DNA from: Anaeromyxobacter dehalogenans 2CP-C
GTDB lineage: Bacteria > Myxococcota > Myxococcia > Myxococcales > Anaeromyxobacteraceae
Length of the DNA: 64,000 bases
Direction: 5' to 3'
Assembly (NCBI RefSeq): GCF_000013385.1
Contig: NC_007760.1
Coordinates: 2,047,001-2,111,000, forward strand
A program made the position numbers and the translations under genes. Shown piece after piece: positions 50,739 to 59,557 of the stretch. The notes beneath the pieces are model-generated. The model did no database searches, was not told the origin of the DNA, and saw only the letters and a list, made by a program, of their open reading frames with translations. How positions within the stretch are numbered: position 1 is the stretch's first letter; every line of letters starts with the position of its first letter.

Positions 50739-51947
50739 ATGGCGCCGGAACAGCAGGCAGGTCGGGCATCGCACCGAGGCTCTTGGATCGGGACTTGGGA
50801 AGGCGGCCGGATCTGGCGCGGCGCGGACGGCACCACGACCTTCCACATCCAGCGCATGGTTGCTGGGCGCCGCTATAGCTTCGGCGTCGCCACCTCGCAT
50901 CGCGCCGCCATCAAGCAGCTCGAGCGGTTCGAGTCGGACCCGGCCGGCTTCCAGCCTGGGGGCACGCCGCGCGCCGCGCCGCTCTTCCTCGACAACGAGC
51001 TGGTCGAGGAGTTCGTGGTTTGGTCCGCCGGCGAACGAGCGAACACTGCTCAGTGGGTGGGGAAGCAGAAGGCCATCCTGACCTGGTGGATGGAAAGGCT
51101 CCGAGGCGTCGACCTCCGTCGCGCCTCGTTGCGCGACCACATCCTGCCGCCGCTCGAGGGTGCCACCTCGCGCCGGCAGCGGATCGCTGTCCTCAAGGCG
51201 CTCTACTCCTGGCTCCGCAAGCGGCGCCACCTGCTGACCTCCGCGGATGACTGCACGCTCGACCTCTCCGCCCCTGCCGCCACGCCCGAGCAGTGGCGCC
51301 GCCTCAAGACCATACCGCGCGACCACATCGACCTCGTGATCGAGTACCTCCGCGCCGAGGAGCAGGAGCGTCGCACCAAGCACGAGCAGCGCAAGCAGGC
51401 CCGCCGGCAGACGAAGTCCGGCACGGTCCTCCGCGTGGTGTCCGACAACGAGGAGGAGAAGGAACCGCGCGACGCGCCGTGGTCCGACGTGCTCACGATC
51501 CAAGCCGGCACCGGCTGGCACACGACCGAGGTCGTCCGGTTCGCCGCGAGCGGCTCCATCGAGCCTCTCCCGCAGGCGGTGGTGCAGGACGGTGTCGCGG
51601 GCGTGCTCATCTGCCCGATGCACAAATCCGGCGAGCCGATTCGGACCCGCGTCTCGGCCGCGGTCGTCGACGCGGCGAAGCGCCTGCTCGAGCACGGCGC
51701 GGTCTCGCGTGAATGGTACGACCGCGCCGTTCGCGCCGCCTGCAAGTCGGTGAAGCGCCCGGACGGCAAGGTCGGGATCCCGGTGTTCACGCCCGGCCGG
51801 CTGCGCCACTCGGTGGCGACCTGGGCGATCGAGTCTGGAGCCGACCCGGCCGCCGTCGCCGCGTTCCTGGGCCACAAGTCGGCCCGAACGACGAAGCGGT
51901 TCTATGCGACACACGCCAGCGTGCGGAAGGTGCCGACGCTGGTGTGA
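50739..51947 (+). CDS. int: Tyrosine recombinase / integrase
   Basis: A 402-residue integrase starting at the ATG at 50739 after GGGGGAC. The N-terminus contains an SH3-like or AP2-like arm-binding part (GRIWRGADGTTTFHIQRMVA), then a core-binding domain (about 75-170). The catalytic domain has RLRHSVATWAIESGADPAAV and LGHKSARTTKRFYATH with the His and the Tyr nucleophile. The position of the first Arg reads TGWHTTEVVRF, with His instead of the usual Arg, and box II lacks its His. It is next to attL, so I think it still mediates integration, but these differences are notable. Confidence 0.82.
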   Translation: MAPEQQAGRASHRGSWIGTWEGGRIWRGADGTTTFHIQRMVAGRRYSFGVATSHRAAIKQLERFESDPAGFQPGGTPRAAPLFLDNELVEEFVVWSAGERANTAQWVGKQKAILTWWMERLRGVDLRRASLRDHILPPLEGATSRRQRIAVLKALYSWLRKRRHLLTSADDCTLDLSAPAATPEQWRRLKTIPRDHIDLVIEYLRAEEQERRTKHEQRKQARRQTKSGTVLRVVSDNEEEKEPRDAPWSDVLTIQAGTGWHTTEVVRFAASGSIEPLPQAVVQDGVAGVLICPMHKSGEPIRTRVSAAVVDAAKRLLEHGAVSREWYDRAVRAACKSVKRPDGKVGIPVFTPGRLRHSVATWAIESGADPAAVAAFLGHKSARTTKRFYATHASVRKVPTLV

Positions 51948-52170
51948 CCCGGCTTCACCCGGCCGCCTCTACCTTGACGCTGGCGTGCCGCCTGTGGTCT
52001 CGTAGCCTCGCAGTCAACATAGCTTGTGCCCCGCGCCTGGGGCCTTGAGAGTCGGTGGCAGCGGGAAGGCCGGTTCTCCACGAACTCCCCAGGGCGCGGA
52101 TAGGCAAAGTCGCTGGTCACCCGACTGCGACGGCACGAGACCGATCTCCACGCGGAACCCGAGCCGGCGT

Positions 52171-52196
52171 GGCGAACCCCAAAGGAAGGGTTCGCC
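52171..52196 (+). promoter_or_regulatory. Hairpin with Shine-Dalgarno in its loop
   Basis: GGCGAACCC (52171-52179) and GGGTTCGCC (52188-52196) make a perfect 9-bp stem ending directly at the ATG at 52197, and the loop CAAAGGAA contains the ribosome-binding site. In mRNA this could regulate translation of the downstream excisionase-like gene. Confidence 0.5.
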
Positions 52197-52535
52197 ATGC
52201 CTACGTCCGCGAAGCGGTCTACTGCCCTCACGCCCAAGTATGATCCCCTCCCCCTCGCGCTTTCGAAGCGTGCGGCGGCGAAGAAGCTCGGCATCGACAG
52301 AGGCCGCACGCTCTCACTCCTCATCCGCACTGGCCGGCTGCGCACCGTGCCGTGGGGCAACGCGGTTCGGATCCCTCTCGCCGAGGTCGAGCGACTGGCA
52401 GCCGAGGGTTTCGACGCCAAGGGCGCCGCGCCGCGGGCGGCACAAGCTCCGCGCGCGAGGCGCGGCACTGTTGACCCTGCCGCGCTCCGCCGCATGACGG
52501 TGGGCGACATCCTCGCTCGGAGGAAGGCGCCTTGA
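52197..52535 (+). CDS. Excisionase-like helix-turn-helix protein
   Basis: A 112-residue protein. LALSKRAAAKKLGIDRGRTL, then LIRTGRLRTVPWGNAVRIPL and EVERLAAEGF, is the MerR/excisionase (HTH_17) fold with helix-turn-helix and wing. The Arg/Ala-rich tail is probably disordered. Such proteins bend DNA for excision or repress the integrase. The translation start is embedded in a hairpin (52171-52196). Its stop overlaps the next TTG start by four bases. Confidence 0.72.
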   Translation: MPTSAKRSTALTPKYDPLPLALSKRAAAKKLGIDRGRTLSLLIRTGRLRTVPWGNAVRIPLAEVERLAAEGFDAKGAAPRAAQAPRARRGTVDPAALRRMTVGDILARRKAP

Positions 52536-52786
52536 CCCGCAAGCAAGCGGCGGCGCTCGCGCAACTGGTCGAGGTCCTCAAGCCGAGAGAGCTGCAGGTT
52601 CTCTTCACGTACTGTGACCGCGCGTTCTGGGAAACCGACGCGCTCATCCGCGGCACGTCCGGGGACGCCGTCATGCGGCGAGTGCTGGAGCGGCGCGCGC
52701 GCCTTCTGGTGACGGCGCGTCGCCTCGCGCTCAAGAAGCTTGGCGGGGCCGTGCCTGATGGAGGCGGGTCCAATGACCGCGCGTGA
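52532..52786 (+). CDS. Small helical protein A (paralogue of 52773-53000)
   Basis: An 84-residue protein, TTG start at 52532 overlapping the previous stop by four bases. AALAQLVEVLKPRELQVLF and the later LERRARLLVTARRLALKKL are two amphipathic helical stretches. It is similar in order and wording to the next gene (LVxILKPxExxVL), so the two look like a tandem duplication. Unknown function, perhaps replication or regulation, given the primase next in the operon. Confidence 0.55.
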   Translation: MTRKQAAALAQLVEVLKPRELQVLFTYCDRAFWETDALIRGTSGDAVMRRVLERRARLLVTARRLALKKLGGAVPDGGGSNDRA

Positions 52787-53000
52787 GTGGAAGGCTTTCG
52801 AGCGCCTCGTCGCGATCCTCAAGCCCGGTGAGCGGGCGGTCCTCATCCGCGTGTTGGGTCGACAAGCGCGCGAACTGGCTGCCATCGCGCCCAACCCGGC
52901 TCACGCAGCGGACCGCCTCATCCAGCGTCGCGTGCGCGAACTCAAAGCGATGCGCGACTACGCCGTGGAGATGCCTGGCCGGGAGGAGGCTCGGCGATGA
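52773..53000 (+). CDS. Small helical protein B (paralogue of 52532-52786)
   Basis: A 75-residue protein. The ATG at 52773 is preceded by GGAGGCGGG and begins MTAREWKAFERLVAILKPGE, matching the preceding protein's start. It ends in RRVRELKAMRDYAVEMPGRE. The gene overlaps its upstream neighbour by 14 bases and the primase gene by four, so all three are coupled. No family recognised. Confidence 0.55.
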   Translation: MTAREWKAFERLVAILKPGERAVLIRVLGRQARELAAIAPNPAHAADRLIQRRVRELKAMRDYAVEMPGREEARR

Positions 53001-55252
53001 CAACCAAGCCCTCTCCGGAAGCGCTGCGCGCTGCGCTACCTGCACAACTCATCGCGACGGACGCTTGGGTCGGCCACAAGGCCAAGAAGCCGCTGATCCT
53101 GCCCGGCTGCGCTCGACTGGCGAAGACCAACGACCCCAAGACGTGGCGGCCGTTCCGCGACGCGCTGGCGTTCCTCAAGCGCACGTACGACGACCCGCAG
53201 GCCGGCGTCGGGTTCGTCTTCCAACGCAAGCTCGGCGTCGTCTTCATCGACTTCGACCACTGCCTGGACACGAGCGGAGCCCTCCTGCCCTGGGCGGCGC
53301 CGCTGCTCGAGCCGTTCCGAGGGACCTACGTCGAGCGGAGCCTGTCCGGACGTGGGCTACACGTGCTCGCGCTCGGGAGCGTCCCGCACGCTTTTTCCAA
53401 GCTAGTTCCACCAGCAGCTGCCGGTGACGAGCACATCGAGGTCTACAGCGAGAAGCGGTACGCCGCGATCACTGGCGACACCTACGACGGCGCGCCCGCG
53501 GAACTGCTGGACAAGCAGAAGGAGCTGGACGCGCTCCTCAGGGCGCTAGCACCCAAGGCAACCGTCGCAGCCACCCGGAGCGATGAGCACGTGCCGCTGT
53601 CCGCGCAGGAGGTCGACAAGATCCGGAGTGCACTGGACGCGATCGACCCGGACGTCGGCCACGATGAGTGGCTCAGGGTTGGGATGGCGTTGCACTTCGG
53701 ATTTGAAGGCAGCGCGGAGGGGCTGGCGCTCTGGAACGAGTGGAGTGCTGGTGGCGGAAAGTACAAGAACGGCGAGCCGGCGGACCGTTGGCGGTCGTTC
53801 AAGCGAAACGGCGTCACGCTCGGATCGCTTTTCCACTTCGCCAAGAAGCACGGCTGGCGACCCGAGCCCACAGCCGAGCAGGACTTCGGGCCAGCGCTCG
53901 CGCGCGACGAAGCCTTCGTCAGCCTGGACGATCTCAACAGTCAGTTCTTCGTGATCGAGGAGTCGGGACGGCACTTCGTCGCGTGCGAGTCGTACGATCA
54001 CGCACGCCGCAGAAGGATGCTCAAGCGCTTCTCGTTCGCAGAGTTCAAGGCGCGCTATCTCGGGCGAACGGTCCTCAACGAAAAGGGCCGGCAGATCCCG
54101 ATGGCGAAGAGCTGGCTCGAGTGGCCCGGCCGCAGGCAGTACCTCGGTGGCGTGGTCTTCGTGCCGGGTCGCTCTCTCCCGTCCGACGTGCTGAACCTGT
54201 GGGGTGGCTGGGCAGTAGCGCCCAAGCCCGGTGACTGGTCGCTTCTGCGCGAGCACATCCACGACGTCATCTGCTCCAAGAACGACGAACTGGATGCTTA
54301 CGTGATGGGCTGGCTGCGCCGCCTCGTGCAGCGGCCGGATGAGCCAGGAGAGGTCGTCCTGGTTCTGCGAGGCGTCCAGGGCGCCGGGAAGAGCGTTGTT
54401 GGCTACGCGCTGCAGAGGATGTGTGGTCAGCACGGGATGGCCGTGGCAAGCCAGCGCGCGGTCACGGGCCAGTTCAACGCGCACCTTCGCGACCTCCTCC
54501 TGCTCGTGGCGAACGAGGCCGTCTTCCCCGGAGATCGCAGCGGCACGTCGGCCCTCAAGGCGCTCGCAACCGACCCGACGATCTTTCTCGAGCAGAAGGG
54601 GATCGATGCGGTCGAGGTGCCGAACTACCTGCACATCCTCATGACCACGAACGAGAACTGGGCGGTTCCGGTTGCGCTGGACGACCGCCGCTTCGCGGTC
54701 CTCGACGTGGCCAGTTCTCGCGTCGGCAACCGACCGTACTTCCGGGCCCTGCAAGCGGCGGTGAGGAACGACGATGTCATCGCTGCGATGTTGCACGACC
54801 TCCTCTCCGAACCGCTCGGTAGCTACGAGGTGCGCGACATCCCCAGGACCGAGGCCCGACACGAGCAAATGATGCAGTCTCTCGAGGGCGCGGAAGCGTG
54901 GTTGTTCCACGTGCTGACGCTCGGCGAGCTTTCACCGAGCGCGGTCGAGTGGCCGACGTTCGCCGCAACGACGACGCTCTACCAAAGCCACGAAGACTGG
55001 GCACGAAGCGGAAAGCATAGGCGCCTCCAAGACCCTGCGGTGATCGGCAGGTTTCTCGCGCGCTTCTTCGCAACCGAGCGACCGCGATCAGTCGGTGGCG
55101 CGCGAGTCCGGGGATACCAACTCGGAACGCTCGCCGAGGCGCGCGAGCGGTTCTGTTCCGTGCTGGGACTCTCCTCCGCGGTTTGGGGCGAAGACGCGGG
55201 AAGGGACACGTCCGCAGCCGACTCCAGGCGGGTTATGGAGGACCTCCTGTGA
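52997..55252 (+). CDS. PrimPol/D5-like primase-helicase (NrS-1-type)
   Basis: A 751-residue replication protein. The N-terminal primase-polymerase has GFVFQRKLGVVFIDFDHCLD with Asp85/Asp87 as metal ligands and VERSLSGRGLHVLALG as the second conserved block, a pattern shared with the NrS-1 phage primase-polymerase. A helix-bundle region (about 195-290) follows. The D5-type helicase has Walker A RGVQGAGKSVVG near residue 458 and LLLVANEAVFPGD, the segment of the family that carries Walker B. It should synthesise primers and unwind the element's own DNA. The iteron array just downstream is a candidate origin. Confidence 0.85.
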   Translation: MTTKPSPEALRAALPAQLIATDAWVGHKAKKPLILPGCARLAKTNDPKTWRPFRDALAFLKRTYDDPQAGVGFVFQRKLGVVFIDFDHCLDTSGALLPWAAPLLEPFRGTYVERSLSGRGLHVLALGSVPHAFSKLVPPAAAGDEHIEVYSEKRYAAITGDTYDGAPAELLDKQKELDALLRALAPKATVAATRSDEHVPLSAQEVDKIRSALDAIDPDVGHDEWLRVGMALHFGFEGSAEGLALWNEWSAGGGKYKNGEPADRWRSFKRNGVTLGSLFHFAKKHGWRPEPTAEQDFGPALARDEAFVSLDDLNSQFFVIEESGRHFVACESYDHARRRRMLKRFSFAEFKARYLGRTVLNEKGRQIPMAKSWLEWPGRRQYLGGVVFVPGRSLPSDVLNLWGGWAVAPKPGDWSLLREHIHDVICSKNDELDAYVMGWLRRLVQRPDEPGEVVLVLRGVQGAGKSVVGYALQRMCGQHGMAVASQRAVTGQFNAHLRDLLLLVANEAVFPGDRSGTSALKALATDPTIFLEQKGIDAVEVPNYLHILMTTNENWAVPVALDDRRFAVLDVASSRVGNRPYFRALQAAVRNDDVIAAMLHDLLSEPLGSYEVRDIPRTEARHEQMMQSLEGAEAWLFHVLTLGELSPSAVEWPTFAATTTLYQSHEDWARSGKHRRLQDPAVIGRFLARFFATERPRSVGGARVRGYQLGTLAEARERFCSVLGLSSAVWGEDAGRDTSAADSRRVMEDLL

Positions 55253-55285
55253 CCAGCAGGCGCGGGCGCCCGAGAGCTGCGCCGG

Positions 55286-55541
55286 CCTGTGCGGTCCGGG
55301 TTGGGAGCAGAACCCGGACCGCACAGGAGCCCCGTCCCTACGTGTTCGGGCCGGGTGGTCCGGGTGGCCCGGGTGTTCCCGGGGTTACGAGAACGCGGGG
55401 GCACCAGGGGAAGACCGGACCAAGTCTTGGCGTCCCTGGTCTCCTCTTCTCTCTCTCTCACCCGGACCACCCGGACCAAATAGCCAGGGACGCGCGCCTC
55501 CGCGGTCCGGGCTCGGGCGACTACCCCGGACCACCCGGACC
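55286..55541. repeat. Iteron/hairpin array, candidate replication origin
   Basis: The nonamer GGTCCGGGT or a close variant occurs about ten times: 55293 (+), 55312 (-), 55348, 55357 and 55366 (+, in tandem), 55460 and 55469 (-, in tandem), 55504 (+), 55524 and 55533 (-, in tandem). The first two are the core of a perfect 17-bp inverted repeat (55286-55302 with 55311-55327). The array follows the primase-helicase stop by about 35 bases. Origin function is inferred by position and repeat structure. The 418-base gap (55253-55670) holds no convincing gene. Confidence 0.6.
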
Positions 55542-55670
55542 ACACCACCCTGCAGCCCCCCCACGGCCGCGGGTCCTCTTGCGACCAGCGGGATTGCGGG
55601 GTCGCAGAGGCGCCTTCTTCCCCCATCGACCGAGGCCACAGCTTGATGCCACCGAACAGGAGCAACCACG

Positions 55671-56234
55671 ATGAGTGAACGCGAACGACTTTCGATCCGA
55701 GCGGCGGCGCGCATGCTTGGGGTCGCGCACGTCACCTTGATGAAGGCGCTCGACCGGGGCCGGCTTGTGGAGTCCGTCGTGCGCGACGCCGCGGGCCGCA
55801 CCTGGCTAGACGCGGACCGTCTGCGGGAGGAGTGGGAGAGCAGCCGGAAGCAGCTACCGCCGCGCGCGTACCAACCCGCGGTGTCGCGCGAGACGAGAGC
55901 GGCCGTTGGTCAGCGCCTCGCGGAGGCCATCGCGGAGGAACAGGCTTTCGAGCGTGAGTTGCTGCTCTCCCTCGTCTCGGACGTCGTCGTGGGCGCAGCA
56001 GAGGAGTTGCGCCGGCTCGGGCAAGAGACCACCGAGGCCAACCTCACCGACGCGCTGGCGCTGGGGCCGAGCTTCGACGTGCTCGGCGCCCCGGCGCTCT
56101 TGGCCATGCGCGGCCTCATCGAAGACGGCGGCCCCGCGAGCGCGGAGAGGCGCGAGCTGGCGCGTCGCGCAGGCCGGGAAGCAGTGAGGGAGCGTCTGCG
56201 CTGGAAGAGGGAGGCTACCCATGGCGAAGCCTAG
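55671..56234 (+). CDS. HTH protein, possible Nu1-like small terminase
   Basis: A 187-residue protein. The N-terminal 60 residues are a winged helix-turn-helix (LSIRAAARMLGVAHVTLMKA, then LDADRLREEWESSRK), the rest are long helices (AVGQRLAEAIAEEQAFEREL; ELARRAGREAVRERLRWKRE). Nu1-type terminase small subunits have the same order of HTH and helices, but excisionase or regulator families do too. No large terminase follows. It begins 14 bases after AGGAGC. It overlaps the next gene by 14 bases. Confidence 0.55.
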   Translation: MSERERLSIRAAARMLGVAHVTLMKALDRGRLVESVVRDAAGRTWLDADRLREEWESSRKQLPPRAYQPAVSRETRAAVGQRLAEAIAEEQAFERELLLSLVSDVVVGAAEELRRLGQETTEANLTDALALGPSFDVLGAPALLAMRGLIEDGGPASAERRELARRAGREAVRERLRWKREATHGEA

Positions 56235-56535
56235 CGACGGAACGGTCGAGGTCGAGCTGACCCCCGATGTTCAACTGCTGATCATCGCGCTCGGGTCGCA
56301 CGCGCTGCGCGGAGCAACGGACACGCTCAAGGCGCTGGAGGCTCAGGGGTGTGTGGTGACGAAGGAGCACCTTCGCTCCGTCGTCGCCGCGCTCAGGCCG
56401 CGGGAGTTCTGCGAGGCGGCCCTGGTCCTGTTGACCGACCCCGCGACAACCAACGAGCAGATGATCGCGGCGGCGCGCGAGATGGGCATCCGAGCCGCAC
56501 ACGAAGCGGGGCCGTTTGCCCGAGTGGTGAACTAG
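56221..56535 (+). CDS. Hypothetical protein, element core
   Basis: A 104-residue protein (ATG at 56221) overlapping the preceding gene by 14 bases. It begins with VEVELTPDVQLLIIALGSHA and contains repeated amphipathic helices, the last being NEQMIAAAREMGIRAAHEAG. No metal motif or HTH is clear. Position suggests co-expression with the possible TerS. Family not recognised. Confidence 0.5.
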   Translation: MAKPSDGTVEVELTPDVQLLIIALGSHALRGATDTLKALEAQGCVVTKEHLRSVVAALRPREFCEAALVLLTDPATTNEQMIAAAREMGIRAAHEAGPFARVVN

Positions 56536-56537
56536 GC

Positions 56538-56876
56538 GTGCCCGTCTCCGCAGAACAGATCGCGCGCCTGCGCGTCGCCGCGGCGACAGGCGTCCTGCCG
56601 AAGGACTTGGGACGCTGGCTAGTGGAGTTCGTCACAGAGAACGCGCACCGGTCCGAGCGCGTCCGCATCCGCGACGATCTACTGCGCGAGGCGGCCTCGC
56701 GCCTCTCGGGCTCGCGCTGGGCCAAGGCCAAGCGCCTCGAGACGGAGATCGCTGCGAGTCTCAAAGGCCGGACGCCAAGTTACGACGACGGTGCGGCCGG
56801 GCTCGTAGCCCAAGCGCTCGAGGTCGGTCCGCGCACGCGACTCGCGCGCCGACAACTCCTGAGAATCCTGCGCTAG
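56538..56876 (+). CDS. Hypothetical helical protein, element core
   Basis: A 112-residue protein from the GTG at 56538, two bases after the previous stop. Mostly helical and basic: AEQIARLRVAAATGVLPKDL, then RIRDDLLREAASRLSGSRWA. The end, LARRQLLRILR, is strongly basic. No family recognised. It closes the plus-strand set before the minus-strand lipoprotein gene, with only eight bases between them. Confidence 0.5.
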   Translation: MPVSAEQIARLRVAAATGVLPKDLGRWLVEFVTENAHRSERVRIRDDLLREAASRLSGSRWAKAKRLETEIAASLKGRTPSYDDGAAGLVAQALEVGPRTRLARRQLLRILR

Positions 56877-56884
56877 CGCGGCGC

Positions 56885-57439
56885 CTATCCCGGGCAGATC
56901 ACTTCCGAGAACCACGCGAAGTTCGTATCCGGAGCGATATGAGTCCACTCCCCAGAACTAGTGCCCGCCGGGTTCCCCTTGCTGTCGAAAAGGGTTCCCT
57001 CAAGAACTCGCGACATCTTCTGCCCGCACTCGATCTCAAACAGGAAGCGAGCCACCAGCCGAGGCACTCGGCTGGCGTTGTGCTCCATGACCACTATCGC
57101 CACCATCGCTTCTGGGAAGCCGTCGCCAAGCTGTTGCCGAAACGACGGCGAGCCAAGCAAAGGAGGCACATACCCGCTCCCAATCTTGTCGCTTACCGTT
57201 TTGACGAGCGCGTCAGTCGCCTTCTTGCTGGAGGGGGTGCCAGCTTTCTTGAGCGCCGCTGCTGAGATGGATTTCACCCAAAAGCGAACACTGGGCCCCG
57301 ACCGCTGCACAGAGTCGACGTCGTAGAAGAGAACAAGGTCTCCGGACTCTGGGCTGACCATACCCAAGTACTTCCAGTCGGAGGCGAGAGCTGTCTGACA
57401 GGAAGCAAGTAGCAGAAACGTCCAGAGCGCGCGCGACAT
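56885..57439 (-). CDS. Exported lipoprotein, surface-adhesin-E-like
   Basis: A 184-residue protein. The N-terminus MSRALWTFLLLASCQTALAS fits either a lipobox LASC (Cys14) or signal peptidase I. The mature part has WKYLGMVSPESGDLVLFYDV and VRFWVKSISAAALKK, a beta-rich pattern of the surface-adhesin E type, with a later pair of Cys. It is transcribed against its neighbours inside the satellite-like element and is probably cargo (morons of this kind change the host envelope). The function is otherwise unknown. Confidence 0.65.
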   Translation of the reverse strand: MSRALWTFLLLASCQTALASDWKYLGMVSPESGDLVLFYDVDSVQRSGPSVRFWVKSISAAALKKAGTPSSKKATDALVKTVSDKIGSGYVPPLLGSPSFRQQLGDGFPEAMVAIVVMEHNASRVPRLVARFLFEIECGQKMSRVLEGTLFDSKGNPAGTSSGEWTHIAPDTNFAWFSEVICPG

Positions 57440-57544
57440 CGCATCTCCCCTTGGGCGCGCATTCTACCCCAACACCGCCGAACCGGCAGAAGTGACACAG
57501 TACCGACTTGTGGTGACATCACCCACGGTGCGCTTCTGGTTCGT

Positions 57545-59383
57545 ATGCAGACCCGCACCATGTCCGTCGACCTGGGCGAACGCGAGCGCAAGGAAGCCGC
57601 CTCGTCGCGCCGGTTCCCCGTATCCGTCTCCAGCGAGACCCCGGTCCAACGCGTGGACTGGCAGAGCGGCGGTCAGCTGTTCGACGAGGTCCTCAGCCAC
57701 GCGCGCGGCGCGGTCGACCTCTCGCGCGCCCCGCTGCCCGTTCTCGAGTCGCACGACCGCTCCAAGGTGAACGTCGGTGTCGTTCGCGACCTCAAGCTCG
57801 ACGGGAAGCGCCTTCGCGGCGAGCTGGTCCTCGGGCAGAGCGAGCGCGCCAAGGAGCTGGCCGCGGACATCGCCGACGGAATCGTGACCGGCATCAGCGT
57901 CGGATACACGATCAGTCAAGAGACGCGCGACGAGAAGGCGAAGCGGATCACCGCGACGCGCTGGTGTCCCTACGAAGTCTCGATCGTTTCCGTTCCCGCC
58001 GATCCGAGCGTCGGCATCAACAGGAGTGCAAGCATGGACGAGCAGAGCGCCACCACCACCCCGCCCACCGACAACACCACGCCTCCCGAGGTCCTCGCGG
58101 AGCGCGAGCGCGCGAGCGAGATCCATGCGCTCGTGACCCGCGCGCGGCTCGGCGCCGACTTCGGCGCACAGCTCGTGCGCGACGGCGTCCCGCTGGAGCA
58201 GGCCCGCGCCCGCATCCTGGATGCGCTCGTCGTTCGGGACCAGCAGGCGCCGACCAACCAGCACACGCGCATGGACTACGGCCGTTTCGACGCCATCAGC
58301 CCTGGAACCGACTACGGCGAGGACTTCCGCCGTGCGGCCGTCGATTCGCTGCTCATCCGGTCCGGCATCCCGGTGGCGAGGCCGCACGCAGGCGCGCGCG
58401 ACCTGTCGGGCAGCGTCTACGACCTCGCTCGGCTCTCGCTCTCTCGACAGGGGCGCACCGGGTCTCGCTTCGGCGAGAGCCGAGGCCCCGAGCTGATCAA
58501 GCGAGCGATGGTCACCGCAGACTTCCCCGCGATCCTTGCGGGTGCGCTCCACGCGTCCGTGCGGAGCGGCTACGAGAGCGAGCCCGCGTCGCACCGGGCC
58601 TGGGTTCGCGCCGTGCCCGTCCCCGACTTCCGCACGCAGCAGCGGCCGATCCTGGGGTCGGCGCCCTCGCTCGCCCAGGTGGGCGAGCACGGTGAGTACA
58701 CCGACGGCTACTTCACCGACGAGATGGCGTCGTACTCGGTGATGAAGTACGGCCGCATGGTCGCGATCTCCTGGGAAGCCCTGGTCAACGACAACCTGGG
58801 CGCCTTCCTGCGCGTGCAGCCGGCGCTCGGGCAGGCGGCGCGACGCGCCGAGGCCGACACGGTGTACGCGCTGTTCGCGCTCAACAGCGCCGCTGGCCCG
58901 ACGATGCAGGACGGCACGGCCCTGTTCCACGCGAACCACGCGAACCTCGCCACCTCTGCTGCGTTCGACTCCGCGCAGCTCGGGGCCGGCCGCGCGCTGC
59001 TGCGCAAGCAGCAGGCTCTCGGGGGCGGGTACCTCTCGCTCGTGCCCCGCTACCTCGTCGTCCCCAGCGAGCGCGAGACGGCCGCCGAGGTCCTGCTGGC
59101 CAACGCCACCCGGCGCGTGAACACGGAGAAGACCACGCCCGAGTGGATCGCGTCGCTCGAACTCGTGGTCGAGCCGCGCCTCGCCAACACGGCCGTCTAC
59201 CTCGCCGCCGAGTACAACCAGATCGACACCGCCGAACTCGGGCTGCTCGAGGAGAACATGAACGGGCCGGTGGTCGAGGAGGAGGCGGAGTTCCGCAAGG
59301 ACGTGAAGCAGTGGAAGGTGCGCCACGTCTTCGGGGCCAAGTTCCTCGACTGGCGCGGCGTCGTGAAGATGCCGGTGACCTGA
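57545..59383 (+). CDS. Prohead protease-major capsid protein fusion
   Basis: A 612-residue fusion. Residues 50-160 are a prohead protease of the HK97/S78 type: PVLESHDRSKVNVGVV with His70, GISVGYTI with Ser118 and YEVSIVSVPADP with Glu144. A linker of low complexity (about 162-190) leads to the capsid domain, whose LFHANHANLATSAAFDSAQL and the C-terminal half fit a Mu gpT or HK97-like major head protein. It would self-process to give a protease and a shell protein. It is the only virion structural gene of this element. No portal, terminase large subunit or tail genes are next to it. Confidence 0.85.
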   Translation: MQTRTMSVDLGERERKEAASSRRFPVSVSSETPVQRVDWQSGGQLFDEVLSHARGAVDLSRAPLPVLESHDRSKVNVGVVRDLKLDGKRLRGELVLGQSERAKELAADIADGIVTGISVGYTISQETRDEKAKRITATRWCPYEVSIVSVPADPSVGINRSASMDEQSATTTPPTDNTTPPEVLAERERASEIHALVTRARLGADFGAQLVRDGVPLEQARARILDALVVRDQQAPTNQHTRMDYGRFDAISPGTDYGEDFRRAAVDSLLIRSGIPVARPHAGARDLSGSVYDLARLSLSRQGRTGSRFGESRGPELIKRAMVTADFPAILAGALHASVRSGYESEPASHRAWVRAVPVPDFRTQQRPILGSAPSLAQVGEHGEYTDGYFTDEMASYSVMKYGRMVAISWEALVNDNLGAFLRVQPALGQAARRAEADTVYALFALNSAAGPTMQDGTALFHANHANLATSAAFDSAQLGAGRALLRKQQALGGGYLSLVPRYLVVPSERETAAEVLLANATRRVNTEKTTPEWIASLELVVEPRLANTAVYLAAEYNQIDTAELGLLEENMNGPVVEEEAEFRKDVKQWKVRHVFGAKFLDWRGVVKMPVT

Positions 59384-59557
59384 GCTTAGGCGAACGCCCG
59401 GACCTGGCAACGGGCTGGCTCCGCACGACGCCGCGCCGCGCTCCGCGGTCCATTGCCGGGAGAGCGCACCTCCTTCACTTTACGCCTGAGCATGGAGCGC
59501 GCGTCCCAGAGCCATGTGATTTGACTTGCAGTGCGCCACGCCCTAGCATGCGCGTCC

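Noticed and set aside
55249-55674. Open frame with Gly/Pro-rich product through the iteron array
   Set aside because: The product is repeats of Gly-Pro-Gly generated by the nonamer iterons, with no family pattern. The hairpin and alternate orientation of the repeats are better explained as an origin.
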